DNA from: Hirsutella rhossiliensis
Taxonomy: Eukaryota > Ascomycota > Sordariomycetes > Hypocreales > Ophiocordycipitaceae
Assembly (NCBI RefSeq): GCF_020360975.1
Contig: NW_025408687.1
Location: 62,001 to 126,000 of the forward strand
DNA length: 64,000 nucleotides
Direction: 5' to 3'
The notes under the pieces were generated by a model. That model was not told the origin of the DNA and searched no databases. It saw only the letters and a list, made by a program, of their open reading frames with translations. Positions 1 through 10,362 of the stretch are shown here, in pieces. How positions within the stretch are numbered: position 1 is the stretch's first letter; every line of letters begins with the position of its first letter. The translations under genes were made by a program, and so were the position numbers.

Positions 1-601
1 GAAGTCGTCGGCTGTGCAAAAGTGTAAAGAGCACCGGCCTCGAAATTTGGCGGGGCAGCAGCCTCTAGCCCAAGCGACATCCTTTGCTGAGCGTTGCGTC
101 ATTTGGCCTGCTCCGTATTGGCTGCTACGTGCATGCCAAGTATCCATCCATGTACGTACTGTGCTTCATGCCCCATGCTGATACTTGCCAGATTGTCTGC
201 TAACGGTGACGCAGTGGATCTCTCGCTGCGGAGTGCTAGTCGCCTAGCAAATCCCCCTCTACTGCAGCCTAGACTCGCTCAGCCTGCTCCGCCCCTCCTC
301 GCCCCGCCGAGCAAGCAAGCAAACATCGACGGCTACGGATCATCGTCGCCAACCTGGAGCTTCTCCGTCAGCCTACAAATCTCGACTGACCTCCTGCTGC
401 GTGTCCCAGACGCCACCACCTCTCGCCGCAACCGCCGCCTCTACCGCGTCAGGGCCTCCCGACAAGAACCCATCACTTCCCGCTGACCCCTGACAACGAC
501 AAGCTGCCGCTGGCTGTTTCTGTCCATCATTCGCAAATCGCCAAAGGGACAAGGCCAGGCACCCCCCGTCACTGCTGGTGCCACCAACCCCCTCGTCCAG
601 C
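1..601. other. Gene-free stretch, upstream region of the Abp1 gene
   Basis: No convincing gene is visible. The sequence becomes C- and CT-rich from about 240 onward, as expected for a fungal promoter and 5' leader. Short open frames here lack any recognisable protein character. Confidence 0.6.
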
Positions 602-3031
602 ATGGCCTCGTTGAATTTATCCATCAACGGGCCGTCCATAAAAAGCAGCTACAATGGAGTGGTCAGCGGACCTCCGCCGCCGTCCAGCTCGCCCACATAT
701 GCGCAGTGGGCCCTCTTCTCGGTTCAGTCACCGCTCATGAACGCCTTTCAAGACAGCGGTGCCAAGGAGAGCATCCTCAAGGTGGAGAGCACAGGCGGTA
801 TGGTAGCTTGCTGCGAGAGGAGGCATCGTGACACTGACCAGTTGCAGATGGCGAATTGGTCGAGCTGATCGAAGACTTCAACGAAGGCCGCATCCAGTTC
901 GCCTTCGTCAAGGTCAAGGACCCCAACACGGCTCTCCCCAAGTGCGTCCTGATCGCGTGGTGCGGGGGTGGTGTCCCCGAGCGAACAAAAGGCTACTTCA
1001 CTAGCCACGCGGCTACTGTCTCTAAAATTCTTCATGGATACCACATTCAGATCACTGCCCGATCCGACAGTGACCTCGAGGTTGATTCCATCATGAAAAA
1101 GGTCTCCGATGCTTCCGGTGCCAAATACTCGGCCGCGAGCTCCGGCGGCATGGCTCCGGCGGCGCCCCCTCCCGTCAAGTCGAAACCCGTCTTCACGCCG
1201 ACTGCATCCAGTGCCGGCCGCTCCGCCAACCCCCTCGTCGCTGCGCGGTCCAGGAGGGACGAGGGTGTTGACGATGACGGTTGGGGTGCTGATGCTCCTC
1301 CGGTCACGAGAACCGAGATACAGAAGGTAGAGTCGGCCTACCGGCCGACCAAAGTCAACATGGCCGAGCTCACCAAGCAGAAGCCGGAAGCCCCGCGCTT
1401 CGATGGCGGCAGACCTCAAGACAATGGATCCGAAGATGTCGTCAAGGGAGCTTATCAGCCCGTGGGCAAGGTTGATATCGCTGCAATCCGAGCGGCGGCC
1501 AAAAACAAAGGGGACGATCGACCGACGCCCGTCAAAGGGACTTACGAGCCGATCGGCAAGGTTGACATTGCTGCGATTCGCGCAAAGGCCCAAAAGCCTG
1601 CGGATGCTTCAACGGACAACGCGCAGTCGCCGAAGCCAGTTGCCGACACAGCCGCAGCGTTTTCCCAGCCGAGTCATTCGGAGCGCATCTCGGCTCTACC
1701 GAAGCCCAAGGTCGCGAACAAGTTCGGAGGCGCCTCGGCTTTCACGGGGACCAAAGCACCGACCCCTGGGGGCGCTGGTTTTGGCGTCCCCGGCGCCTCT
1801 ACCCCTGCTCCTGTTGGCAGTACGAGCCGAACATTCGCCGACGAGGGGGGGAAAACCCCAGCTCAAATTTGGGCGGAGAAGAAAGCGAGGCAGCGAGGCT
1901 CGGATGTAGGCAGCGCCGGCGCGGTGCCACTCACGTCGCCAGTTGCTCCTCAAAAGAGCGGCGCCGGCGAGTGGAAGAGCGGATACACTGGCAAGTCGTG
2001 GGCTCCGGTGCAGGCCCCCGGCTACAGCCGCGCCGCGCTGAGCCAGGACAACACTGGCGAGGCCGACAGGGGAGCTGAGGGAGGACCAGATTCTCCATCG
2101 GGGGGGGTCTCGGCTCTTAGGGATCGATTCAAGAACGTGGCCCCGATTGGCTCGGGAACCGCGCCTCCTGTGCCCCAATCTGCGCAGGACGAAGCCGAAC
2201 CCTCGCCCGCGCCGCCACCTGTGTCGGACAACTCACGGTCCTCCGGTGGCTTTGCGCTACCGGGACTTCCCAACCGCCCCCCGCCGCCCACCGACGAGGA
2301 AGACGAAGAGAGTGATGGGCAGCCATCTCCGATCCGGGTAGCTGCTCCCGTCCCGCGCAGTGCCCAACCGGAGCTGGAGCGGCCCGACGGGCACCAGGCA
2401 CCACCCCCCGTGCCCCCCAGCCAGATCGATGTACCTAGGGAGGACGAGCTCCCGGATGAGGAGGAGGCAGTCCACTCGGCCCGAGAAGCAGCCGGTGCCG
2501 TGGCGGGGCAGTCGTTACCCCAGGATCACGAGGCGGCATACCAGGGTGAACAAGGCGGCAAACGTGCCGTCATTCAGTATGACTACGAAAAGGCCGAAGA
2601 CAACGAAATCGAACTGATCGAGGGCGAATACGTAACCAACATCGACATGGTGGACGACGACTGGTGGATGGGCACAAACTCGAGGGGCGAGAGCGGGCTA
2701 TTCCCCAGCAACTACGTGGAGCTTGTCGCAGACGACGATCATGGCTCCTCGGCTGCGGCGCCGGCGGCCCCGTCGATGCCGGAACCCGCACACGCGACCG
2801 AGGCTGGTCCTACAGCTACTGCCTTGTATGACTATGAGGCAGCTGAAGACAATGGTTAGTGTGATTGAATGATGGAGACAGACTATGGCGGCTAACTCAT
2901 GCGCAGAACTGAGCTTCCCCGAGGACGCCAAGATCACGAACCTCGAGTTCCCGGACGAGGACTGGTGGTTTGGAAGCTTCCAGGGGCAGTCAGGCCTGTT
3001 CCCAGCGAACTACGTGCAACTGGATGCGTAG
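602..3031 (+). CDS. abp1: Abp1-type actin-binding protein (ADF-H plus two SH3 domains)
   Basis: Exons 602-797, 848-2854 and 2907-3031 give 775 residues. The N-terminal ~140 residues form an ADF/cofilin-homology domain, restored only when the 50-bp first intron (GTATGG...TTGCAG) is removed so that DGELVELIEDFNEGRI reads through. The middle is disordered and Pro/Ser-rich and holds three Tyr-x-Pro...KVD/N repeats (about 226-320). Two SH3 domains follow (about 637-693 and 720-773). Both carry ALYDY/IQYDY, DDWW or EDWW, and GLFPxNYV motifs; the second is split by the 52-bp last intron. In this family the protein links Arp2/3-driven actin patches to endocytic scaffolds at the cell cortex. Yeast Abp1 has one SH3 domain, whereas two are usual in filamentous fungi. 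The ATG at 602 is chosen because the ADF-H fold starts just after it. Confidence 0.93.
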
Positions 3032-3520
3032 GCGATTTGGCGGGAGAGGAAACGTAAGGAACATTGGCTGAAGAGCCAGAGGAATTGGCGGTCCGTAGCG
3101 GTCCGTAGGATGGAGCCAGACAATGAACAAAAGAGAACCAATCAAATACTTTCTTGTACCATAACCGCCGTCTATCGACCAAAATCTAAACCCCCCCGAT
3201 TGGATATAGACATTGAGTATTTGACTGGTGCAAAACATACATGGTACGATTGTGTTTAGGATACAGGGGGAAGTGTGAGGGAGAGCGGAAAGGCTTGAGC
3301 ACTGGTGCCAGAGAAGAGGCTGAGGCGAAGCTGACGAGCGCCTGTGGTAGCGCCACTGCACATGAAACACGGTGCTGGGATGGAGACGGGGAAGTCGTCT
3401 TGCAATGCGTGGCGATTGCGACGAGGTGTGCGGTTGGGCACGCGGGTATAAGAGCCATGGCTACTGGTCAAAGCGAGAAGCCCATTCTCTTGTCGGCAAC
3501 TGGACAGAATGGCGCGGCGT
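3032..3520. other. Convergent 3' spacer
   Basis: This spacer lies between the 3' ends of the Abp1 gene (+) and the CYSTM gene (-). It holds only presumed 3' UTRs. Open frames on both strands are compositional shadows. Confidence 0.5.
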
Positions 3521-4027
3521 TTAGAGCAGACACTCGCAGCAATCGATGCTGTTTGGACCCTAAGTCAGTGTGTATTCGTGGGTGGAGCGAGGGATTGAGG
3601 TGGGTGGCCGGGATCGGACGGAGGGGGAATCGGGGGAAGATTTTGAATAACATACCAGCATTCGCAAGCCTCTTCGGCGACGCAGCAGCAGCACAGAGCG
3701 GCTATACAGGCCATGAGGCAGTTGTTGCTGCCGCCTTTACGGCCACCGCGGGACGCCTCTGGCGGAGGGCCCTGCTGGTACTGCATCGGGGGCTGGTGGC
3801 CCTGTTGGTAGCCGCCGTCGTAGTGGCCCTGGGGAGGGCCATAGTTTCCCTGCGGCGGGCCGTAGCTCTGGAGGGAAGAATGAAGCATGGTCAGCGCTTG
3901 GTCGCACGCGCGTGGGCAATGAGGAGGGGGGATGAGTTTCGGCCGGACTCACAGGCTGGGGCTGCTGAGGATAGCCACCTCCTTGGTGATGGCCGCCCTG
4001 GCCGCTGTAGTACTCTTGGTTGGACAT
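3521..4027 (-). CDS. Small cysteine-rich CYSTM-type membrane protein
   Basis: On the minus strand, exons 4027-3953, 3867-3656 and 3548-3521 give 104 residues. The N-terminal two thirds are Gly/Gln/Tyr/Pro-rich (YGPPQGNYGPPQGHYDGGYQ). The C-terminus is a Cys-rich hydrophobic stretch (CLMACIAALCCCCVAEEACE) followed by further Cys pairs. That is the CYSTM pattern: one short membrane-inserted, often palmitoylated tail linked in fungi and plants to stress tolerance. The first two exons are well supported (GTGAGT and GTATGT donors, CAG acceptor). The 28-bp last exon is inferred from a CAG acceptor that keeps the Cys-rich frame (…IDCCECLL). It faces the array-bearing promoter at 4028-5332. The exact function of this protein is unknown. 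Confidence 0.72.
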
Positions 4028-5332
4028 TTCGACGGATGGACGTTGAGGGGGAGGAGGGAGAGGAGGATGAGAATGACGATGAGAGGTGGGCTTTGGGTCA
4101 GGCGGGCCAAGGCTTTTTGTTTGGTTTTAGGTCTGTACTGACAACCTTGGGGCCCACGGAGCACGCGCTCTGCATTGCCCTAGCCCGGCAATGCGGCAAG
4201 GCCGCCACACGGGTCTCCACTGTCTTGTCTTGCCTGGCTGAACCCCCAGACCCCCTCATGCCCCTGCTGTTGTGTTATTACTGTAAGGTAGTTGCTGAAC
4301 GCTGTACGGAGTACTCGCTAGGCGGACATGCCGTGGCGGTACAGCCACACAGCACCGCCCGGGTGGTTTACGCGTGCGTCGAGTCGTGACTTGGCCCAGA
4401 CGGCACAAGCCGTGTCTTTGACTGCGTCAACTCGAACTCGGCACTAATTACTCCGTACTCCGTTCTGTAGGATGAAATAGTTAACCTTTCCTCTACCTAC
4501 AGTATGCAGCTGCAGTCAAGTCGCTTAATTAGCTATGCGACCCCATTCCTTCCTGCGGAGCACCCAGGACCACCATGCCTGCACGTGATACTTGCTTGAC
4601 TATGCCTGCACGTGATACTTGCTTGACTATGCCTGCACGTGATACTTGCTTGACTATGCCTGCACGTGATACTTGCTTGACATGATCCAATGCCTGTCTG
4701 TGGTTTGCCCGCCAAAGCTCCAACCTTGATATCTCAGGTAGATGTGAAAACGTCCCCCAGAGTATCCCGACACACGAACGTTCCATTACCCTACCTACTA
4801 TAACATACAGAAGCAGCCTTGGTCGGCGTCTCGTCTCATCCTCGTCGTCGGTTGCTGATGCTGGCTGCGGCACGACTTCTCCGATAACGAGACGATGTCG
4901 TCCCATGTGCCGCTCTCTGATTCACGGCCACGTCGGCCGGCCGGCCTCGTGCTCGTTCTCTTTGCTGCGCAGTGAATCTGCGCCCCCCTTGTTGGTTTGC
5001 ACCAGGCTCGCCCTCTCCCCTCTCCTACTTGGCTTTCTCATCATCAACCTCGCCTTTCTGCCCTTTTTACCGCACTTCCTGCACACCACCTTCTATGCTG
5101 TTGCCCTGGGGAAACATTGGTGAAGCCTTCCATTGCCAGTCAAGGTATATCTAATATAAGCCCACCCAAATTCCCTGGCAAAAGAAGCTGCTCAGTGACC
5201 CGCCGACGCAACCAACGACCCTCGTCAGGCTTCGGCATCGTCTTGAGCAGCCCTGGCTCACAGTCTGCCGCATCGCACGGGCGGGGAATTCACCGCCAGC
5301 TAGGCACACCGTCTAGGTCTCTAGGGACAGTC
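4028..5332. promoter_or_regulatory. Divergent promoter region between the CYSTM gene and the Cys-cluster gene
   Basis: This 1.3-kb region carries no supported gene. It would serve both the minus-strand CYSTM gene and the plus-strand gene at 5333. It contains two TACGGAGTA/TACTCCGTA 9-mers (4305, 4449), the 27-bp repeat array at 4575-4682, and a CT-rich leader from about 4960 to 5110. The role as a shared promoter is inferred from gene orientation. Confidence 0.55.
4575..4682. repeat. Four 27-bp tandem repeats, each with a CACGTGA box
   Basis: Units start at 4575, 4602, 4629 and 4656. Each begins ATGCCTGCACGTGATACTTG and the copies are practically identical, with only the last few bases of unit 4 drifting. 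Each unit contains the palindrome CACGTG, the core E-box bound by bHLH factors such as Cbf1/Pho4/SREBP types. The array therefore presents four E-boxes at an exact 27-bp spacing inside a divergent promoter. Confidence 0.9.
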
Positions 5333-7153
5333 ATGTCGGCCCTCGATGCACCGGCGTCAGCCCCTTCGCATGTCGGCACCGGCAGCACGACAGATGACGA
5401 CTCTTTTACACCTCCTCGGGAGAATACCGCATCAGGCGTCAGGCCTGGTCCACTCCCGCCTCTTCAATCCCTTCCCGGCCCGGACGGCACGCACAAGGGC
5501 TGGGACGCAACCACCGTGTCCACGGCCAAGTGTGACATGTGTCACAAGCAGCGCTGTGGCACCATCCAAAAGTGTTCCGAGTGCAAGCTCTCTGTGTGCA
5601 TGGACTGCGCCGTCGCCGACCGCCTGCGAGGTGACGCGAGGCACGCCCTGGATCCCGAGGCTGTCGACTGGACGGGGCCGCTTGCTTTGTCCAAGCTTCG
5701 ACGACTCAGGGCGTCCCGGACCGCCAGAGTCGGCGGTGTGCGCCATGGAACTGCGAGGGCCCTGCGGACACATGCTCGTGGACGAAGGAGGAGGGCTCCG
5801 CCTTGCCCTGTTCCGTCGCGAGCCACGTCGACGTCATTTTCCTCGCCTGCCACCCCCCTCACCGACGTCGTGTTTCCCGCCCTCGACGACGACGACGACG
5901 CATGGGACGAGGGCTACGGCTGCTGGGGCGATGAGAAAGAGCAGGGCGTACAGCCCATCGACGAGGCTGCTGCTGCTGCTGCTGCCGCGCTCTACCACCG
6001 GCCTGTGGGCCACGCGACCAAGGCTGCCAGCCCCGTGTCCGCGCAAACGGCCCATACCGAGGACGCAGCCGAGATCCTGGCCCAGATGCCGCGCCGTCGA
6101 ACCTGGAGCGCCGCGGAGCAGCAACAGAACCCTCGTCTCTACGGCTCCACGCACAGCGTGCTCCTGCCGCCGGTGCGCTCGGTTCCGGATCCGCGACAGT
6201 CTGGTCTCCTCCCTCCGCTGAGGACGCTCCATCCGCAGCTCGGCGTCGAGAATGCGCAGCTCCAGCCTTTGATGCCCGGCAACAGTGGTCCCCTGCTCCC
6301 TCGTCCGGTCTCTTCTTGGACGTACGCGCGCCATGTCGGGATCGCCGAGGACACGCAGCAAGTGGAGGATGGGGCTTCCTCGTATGACTGTCATAGAACG
6401 CAGGGATACTCCTCGTGGGATGTGCCCCCGCGGCAGCAGCAGCAGCAGCGTTCTCATGCATATCAAGATTCAACGACGGCTGCCTCTTACTCTAATGAAA
6501 ACGAGGAACCGAACCACTACGGTACTTTGCCGGCGGCGTCGACGGCCCACTATTCTACCCAGGAGCCGCCGGCGATCCCCCGCGTCACCAACTTTACCAA
6601 CTTTGGAGAGTCTTTTACGGACTACATGTACAAAAGCTGCTTGCCCCCAAGACACGACGGCCGCACTCAGAGCTACGACCCTTCAACCGGCTACCCCCCG
6701 GCGGAATACCAACCAACGACGATGGCCCCTCGAGCAGGCGCCTACGAACCCTCGCCTACACCCGCCGGCCCGTCTCACGAACCACCACGGCCCACGGTCC
6801 ATGAACAAGGCGCCATTCTCAAGTCCGCCACCCTCGCAATCCAAGCCGCCGAGCACCTAGACTGGCCGCTCGACTGGTGCCTGCAGCTCGCCCTGGCGCG
6901 CACTTGGGCCCAGCGCATCGGCGAGGAACCGCGCGCCGACGGCCACCTGCACGCCTTTCTAGAGCTGCGCGCCGCCGCCTACGTCGCTGCCCTGGACCTC
7001 GACTTGCCCGAGCGGCATAACGCGGCCAGGGCGTGGCTCTGCGAGCGGCAACATACCCTCGAGGATGGCGAAGGGGTGCGGTTTCCAGCGTCGAATGTGC
7101 CGCTGCCTTTGGGCTTCTTTGAGGACATGGCGGGGAGGGGCGACTTCGAGTAA
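5333..7153 (+). CDS. Conserved fungal protein with N-terminal Cys cluster, function unknown
   Basis: A single exon of 606 residues; the ATG at 5333 opens MSALDAPASAPS. Residues about 66-95 hold seven cysteines in the pattern C-x2-C-x4-C-x6-C-x2-C-x4-C-x2-C (starting CDMCHKQRCGTIQKCSEC), which resembles a compact zinc-binding module. A very Arg-rich stretch follows (about 122-165). The middle is low-complexity, with poly-Asp, poly-Ala, poly-Gln and Pro/Tyr-rich segments. The C-terminal ~110 residues (from about 493) are ordered and helical, rich in Leu/Trp/Ala (AEHLDWPLDWCLQLALARTW). I do not recognise the family. A zinc-binding scaffold or regulator is possible, but this is inference. The Arg-rich stretch looks like GC-rich coding sequence read out of frame; an undetected intron or two compensating indels are possible there. 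Confidence 0.75.
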   Translation: MSALDAPASAPSHVGTGSTTDDDSFTPPRENTASGVRPGPLPPLQSLPGPDGTHKGWDATTVSTAKCDMCHKQRCGTIQKCSECKLSVCMDCAVADRLRGDARHALDPEAVDWTGPLALSKLRRLRASRTARVGGVRHGTARALRTHARGRRRRAPPCPVPSRATSTSFSSPATPLTDVVFPALDDDDDAWDEGYGCWGDEKEQGVQPIDEAAAAAAAALYHRPVGHATKAASPVSAQTAHTEDAAEILAQMPRRRTWSAAEQQQNPRLYGSTHSVLLPPVRSVPDPRQSGLLPPLRTLHPQLGVENAQLQPLMPGNSGPLLPRPVSSWTYARHVGIAEDTQQVEDGASSYDCHRTQGYSSWDVPPRQQQQQRSHAYQDSTTAASYSNENEEPNHYGTLPAASTAHYSTQEPPAIPRVTNFTNFGESFTDYMYKSCLPPRHDGRTQSYDPSTGYPPAEYQPTTMAPRAGAYEPSPTPAGPSHEPPRPTVHEQGAILKSATLAIQAAEHLDWPLDWCLQLALARTWAQRIGEEPRADGHLHAFLELRAAAYVAALDLDLPERHNAARAWLCERQHTLEDGEGVRFPASNVPLPLGFFEDMAGRGDFE

Positions 7154-7790
7154 ATTACGGGTGTGATGCTGGATTTTCGGACGGGTTTTGCGTTCGATGT
7201 TGAGCTCGGGAGACGGAAGCAAAGGAAATAGAGACGAAACGGAAATAAAAAGGGGCCGCAAGTGTCATGGAACTAGGGCTTTGATCAGCGTGGGGACGAG
7301 GCGAATGAATCATCTGGGGTCGGCAAGGCCACACTCGATGGGCACCTGGCGGAAGCAGATCGCACTGGATGGCTGCGTCGGTGGGCTGTTCCGGGGCTAT
7401 GGGACTTGGTCTACTATCGCCGAGTTGGCGTGCTTGCGGAACTGGGACAGACATGGGCGGCGGCCCGTCGAGAGGCAGGGGAGAAAACCAACGGGCTTTG
7501 CAGGGCTCGCGCAGATACGTAGTTAGGAAAGCAAAGTCAAGCCCGCGCAGAGTAGACACTGGACCAAAACAAGCATTGGAGCCACATGATGCAGCCAAGA
7601 GCCGTCGATGTATGCTTTTCGGTCGCCCGTCTCAAGCGAGCGCCGCAAAGTACGTGTCGCACCTGCAAAGTAAACACCTGATTTGCCTCCCCTCCTCGCT
7701 TCCCAACATCATCAACCGCCATCCACGCGGGACCGCGCATATCAGCCCGACAAAAAGGGAACGGTGGCAGTGACCCGGACGTCTCTTCCC
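7154..7790. other. Convergent 3' spacer
   Basis: The spacer lies between two converging genes (5333-7153 on + and eIF3d on -). Nothing beyond presumed 3' UTRs is seen. Confidence 0.5.
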
Positions 7791-9665
7791 TTACTCGGCA
7801 GCGGCCTCGCCCTCGTCGTTGACCTCTTGGCCCTCGTCATCGTCGTCGTCGTCGAAGCTGCTGGCGGGGACCTCGTAGAGGCGGAGGATGGACTTGTTGG
7901 GGTCCTTGACGAGGACAAACTTGCCCTCTTCGCGCTTGAGGCACATGTCGGCAATGGTGCGCACGATGCCCCAGCCGTTGGACAGCGACAGGTTCATCTG
8001 GTTGGCAAAGTCGCGAGGCTTCCAGCCGACGACGCCTAGGACGACGTGCTTGTCGTTGGAGCGGGGGTTGACACGGGAGACGAAGCTGCGGGGAGAGAGA
8101 TTCAGCACGGGATTAACAGGGAGTTGGCAGAAGAAGGCAAGGTGGGATTTCAAAGGGGGAAAGGGGTAGAAGGACGTACCCGAGTTTCATAACGTCCGAC
8201 TTGGACAGGATGCTCTGTACCGTCCACCGGGCCAGCTTGCAGCTGTTGTTCTTCATCTCGGTTGCCACGACGGCACCACGCTGCGTGACAAGCTTGCTCC
8301 GCCAGTCTAGGGCACCGCCGCTGCCCTGGGCCTTGTGGTCAAACTCGTTGAGAGCCTTGATGGTCATGAGCTGGTCCTCGCCGCTGATGGCGTTCTTCTG
8401 GACGGCGTCAATCTCGGTGCGCACCACCAGGTACACGGGATCCTCCTCGTTGGTCGACAGGTCAAACTTTCTGTACTTGTAGGCCTTGCTGGCCGGGGGG
8501 TCCGTGTCCTCGGAGGCGTTGTAGAAGGGATTGCTATGGGCCATTTCAACCTTGGACGACTCGCTCTCGTTGACGACCTGGTTGGCAAAGTTGTGGTTGA
8601 TGTAGGTGGCCTCCTCGGCCAGGGCGGCGGGCTGATTGACGACGTCCTTGCTGCCGTCGGCGGCATCCAGGGGCGCGTCGGCGGCGTTTTCGTTGACCGT
8701 CACCATGTCGAGCGTGGCGTTGTCGCGCTTGTCGAGGAAGAGCTTATTGCCCTGCCGCACAATGACAATGTCCCAGGGGTAGACGGAGCGCGGCGCGCAC
8801 ATGAGCATGGAAAGAATGCTGTCGGTGGCGAAGATGGTGGCCTCGTCGCGGTCGGCGAGCTCCTGGATGACGGGGTCCGACGAGGTGGTGACGTTGTAGG
8901 CGGCGCGGTCGATAGCCGTGAGCTTCTTCTCGGCGCCCTTGACGGGCTGCTTGTCGTAGGACCGGTCGTAGTAGTAGAGGAAGCCGTACTCATCCATGTC
9001 TTCGCCGTCGTCGGCGTCGAGGTTCAGCTTGGCCAGGCGGTTAAAGTCAATCTCCTCGAGCAGCTGCCAGTCGGCCTTGATGTTGATGCTAGCATCACGA
9101 TTGCGAGCAGGCTTGTCGTAGTCCTTCCAGCCGAAGCGGCGGCCGCGCGCCCCGGCGTTGGGGCGGCCGCCGCGGTCGTAGCCCTGCCTGCCGCCGGGCC
9201 CTGATCGCTGCATCTGGCCGCGTCCGCCGCGGGCGTCGCCCCTGCCACCCCGCTGGCCGCGGCCGCGGGTGAAGACGGCTCCGCGGCCGTACCTCGATTT
9301 GGTCGAGTCTCTGGTGTTGCTGACGAGGGAAAAGGTCGACTCGTCCTCGGCCGGGGGCGCGTTGAAGGTGACGGCGTGGCTTGCGCCGTAGACTTGCTGG
9401 TCTGCATCTGCCTGTCAGCAAGCGAGGCCCGCTCGTCGCCCGGCAATGGCGCACCTCTGTAGTTGCGGTTATACTGCATGCGTCCTCCGCGCTCGCGGTC
9501 CTTTCCCTCGGCGGTCCAGTCGGCCATTCGGCCCAGCTTATCACCCTTGGAGAAGGGGGCGTAGGGCACGCCGTTGAGGGTCGTGTCGGTGGTGACTGGC
9601 GGGCCCCAGCCGTCGCCGGGCGGGCAGCTCTCGCATATCTTGACGTAGTCGAGCGAGTCGGCCAT
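7791..9665 (-). CDS. eif3d (moe1-type): Eukaryotic translation initiation factor 3 subunit D
   Basis: On the minus strand, exons 9665-9455, 9407-8180 and 8085-7791 give 577 residues, the usual size for eIF3d. The N-terminus ([20 protein letters not shown], then [20 protein letters not shown] and RMADWT) is diagnostic. Removing the 47-bp first intron joins NRNYR to [13 protein letters not shown], and removing the second joins MKLG to [14 protein letters not shown] Gly/Arg-rich RGG segment (about 110-170) precedes the conserved core ([34 protein letters not shown]). The tail is acidic (DDDDDDEG). eIF3d is part of the eIF3 complex on the 40S ribosome and in other eukaryotes can bind the mRNA cap. 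Confidence 0.96.
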
Positions 9666-10362
9666 GCTGGGCGATGGTGATTGTCGTGGTGTCTCCGCCC
9701 GAGAAGTGCGTCGCAAAAAAGTCTCGCGAGTCTCGTCGCCGCGGATGGGAATTTGGAAGCCCGACAGAGAGAGAATCAAAATTGTGGTGGGGTGTGGGGC
9801 TGTCTGCCGAAAACCTCCCAGGTGTCGAAGTACCCATGTACCGCTCTGTACCAAGCTACATGTTGATTACGGGCCCAAGCTGTGGACCCGGCCGGGCACC
9901 AACCTTAGGGGCTGGTGCTGCTCAGGCTGACTAAGCTCGGCTAGCCCAATCAGGGGCACCTACAGTACAACGTCTATCTGTACCTTGTTCTCGGAGCACG
10001 GACAAAAAGCGTCAACCATGGCATTTTGCCAACGCTGCGACACTAGGAATCGAGCGTGCTCTGGTCCGTCAACTTGGCGGGACCTGCAAAGCCCTTGCAA
10101 TGCTGTGTTTGTAGTGGGATATGCAGGTACCGGAAGGAGAGCTCTTATTAGCGCCAGACAGGACCTTCGTATCATGTGACGCCGCTCGTGCCCTTGCAAT
10201 TCACATGAGACAACATGACAGACGATGCGACTTGACATTAACCCAACAACTTCTACGGATGAAATATCCAACGAACCCTACGCCACGCTACTGACATAGA
10301 CACCGCAGGATCGGCAAAGGAGTCGACCTCCCACGATGCCGCTAAGGTGCGACGCAAACCGC
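9666..10362. other. Spacer: eIF3d promoter and 3' flank of the bZIP gene
   Basis: About 700 bp. The part next to 9666 should be the eIF3d promoter. No gene or structured element was recognised. Confidence 0.5.

Noticed and set aside
3241..4389. Long plus-strand ORF (382 codons) opposite the CYSTM gene
   Set aside because: It has no domain character and is antisense to a well-supported spliced gene; it is a GC-composition shadow.
4529..4906. Minus-strand ATG ORF with a perfect 9-residue repeat (VKQVSRAGI)
   Set aside because: The repeat arises only because the 27-bp DNA unit is a multiple of three. The rest of the frame has no protein-like composition.
8335..9204. Plus-strand ORF (about 289 codons) antisense to eIF3d
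   Set aside because: The Val/Gly/Leu-rich translation is the mirror of a conserved coding exon.
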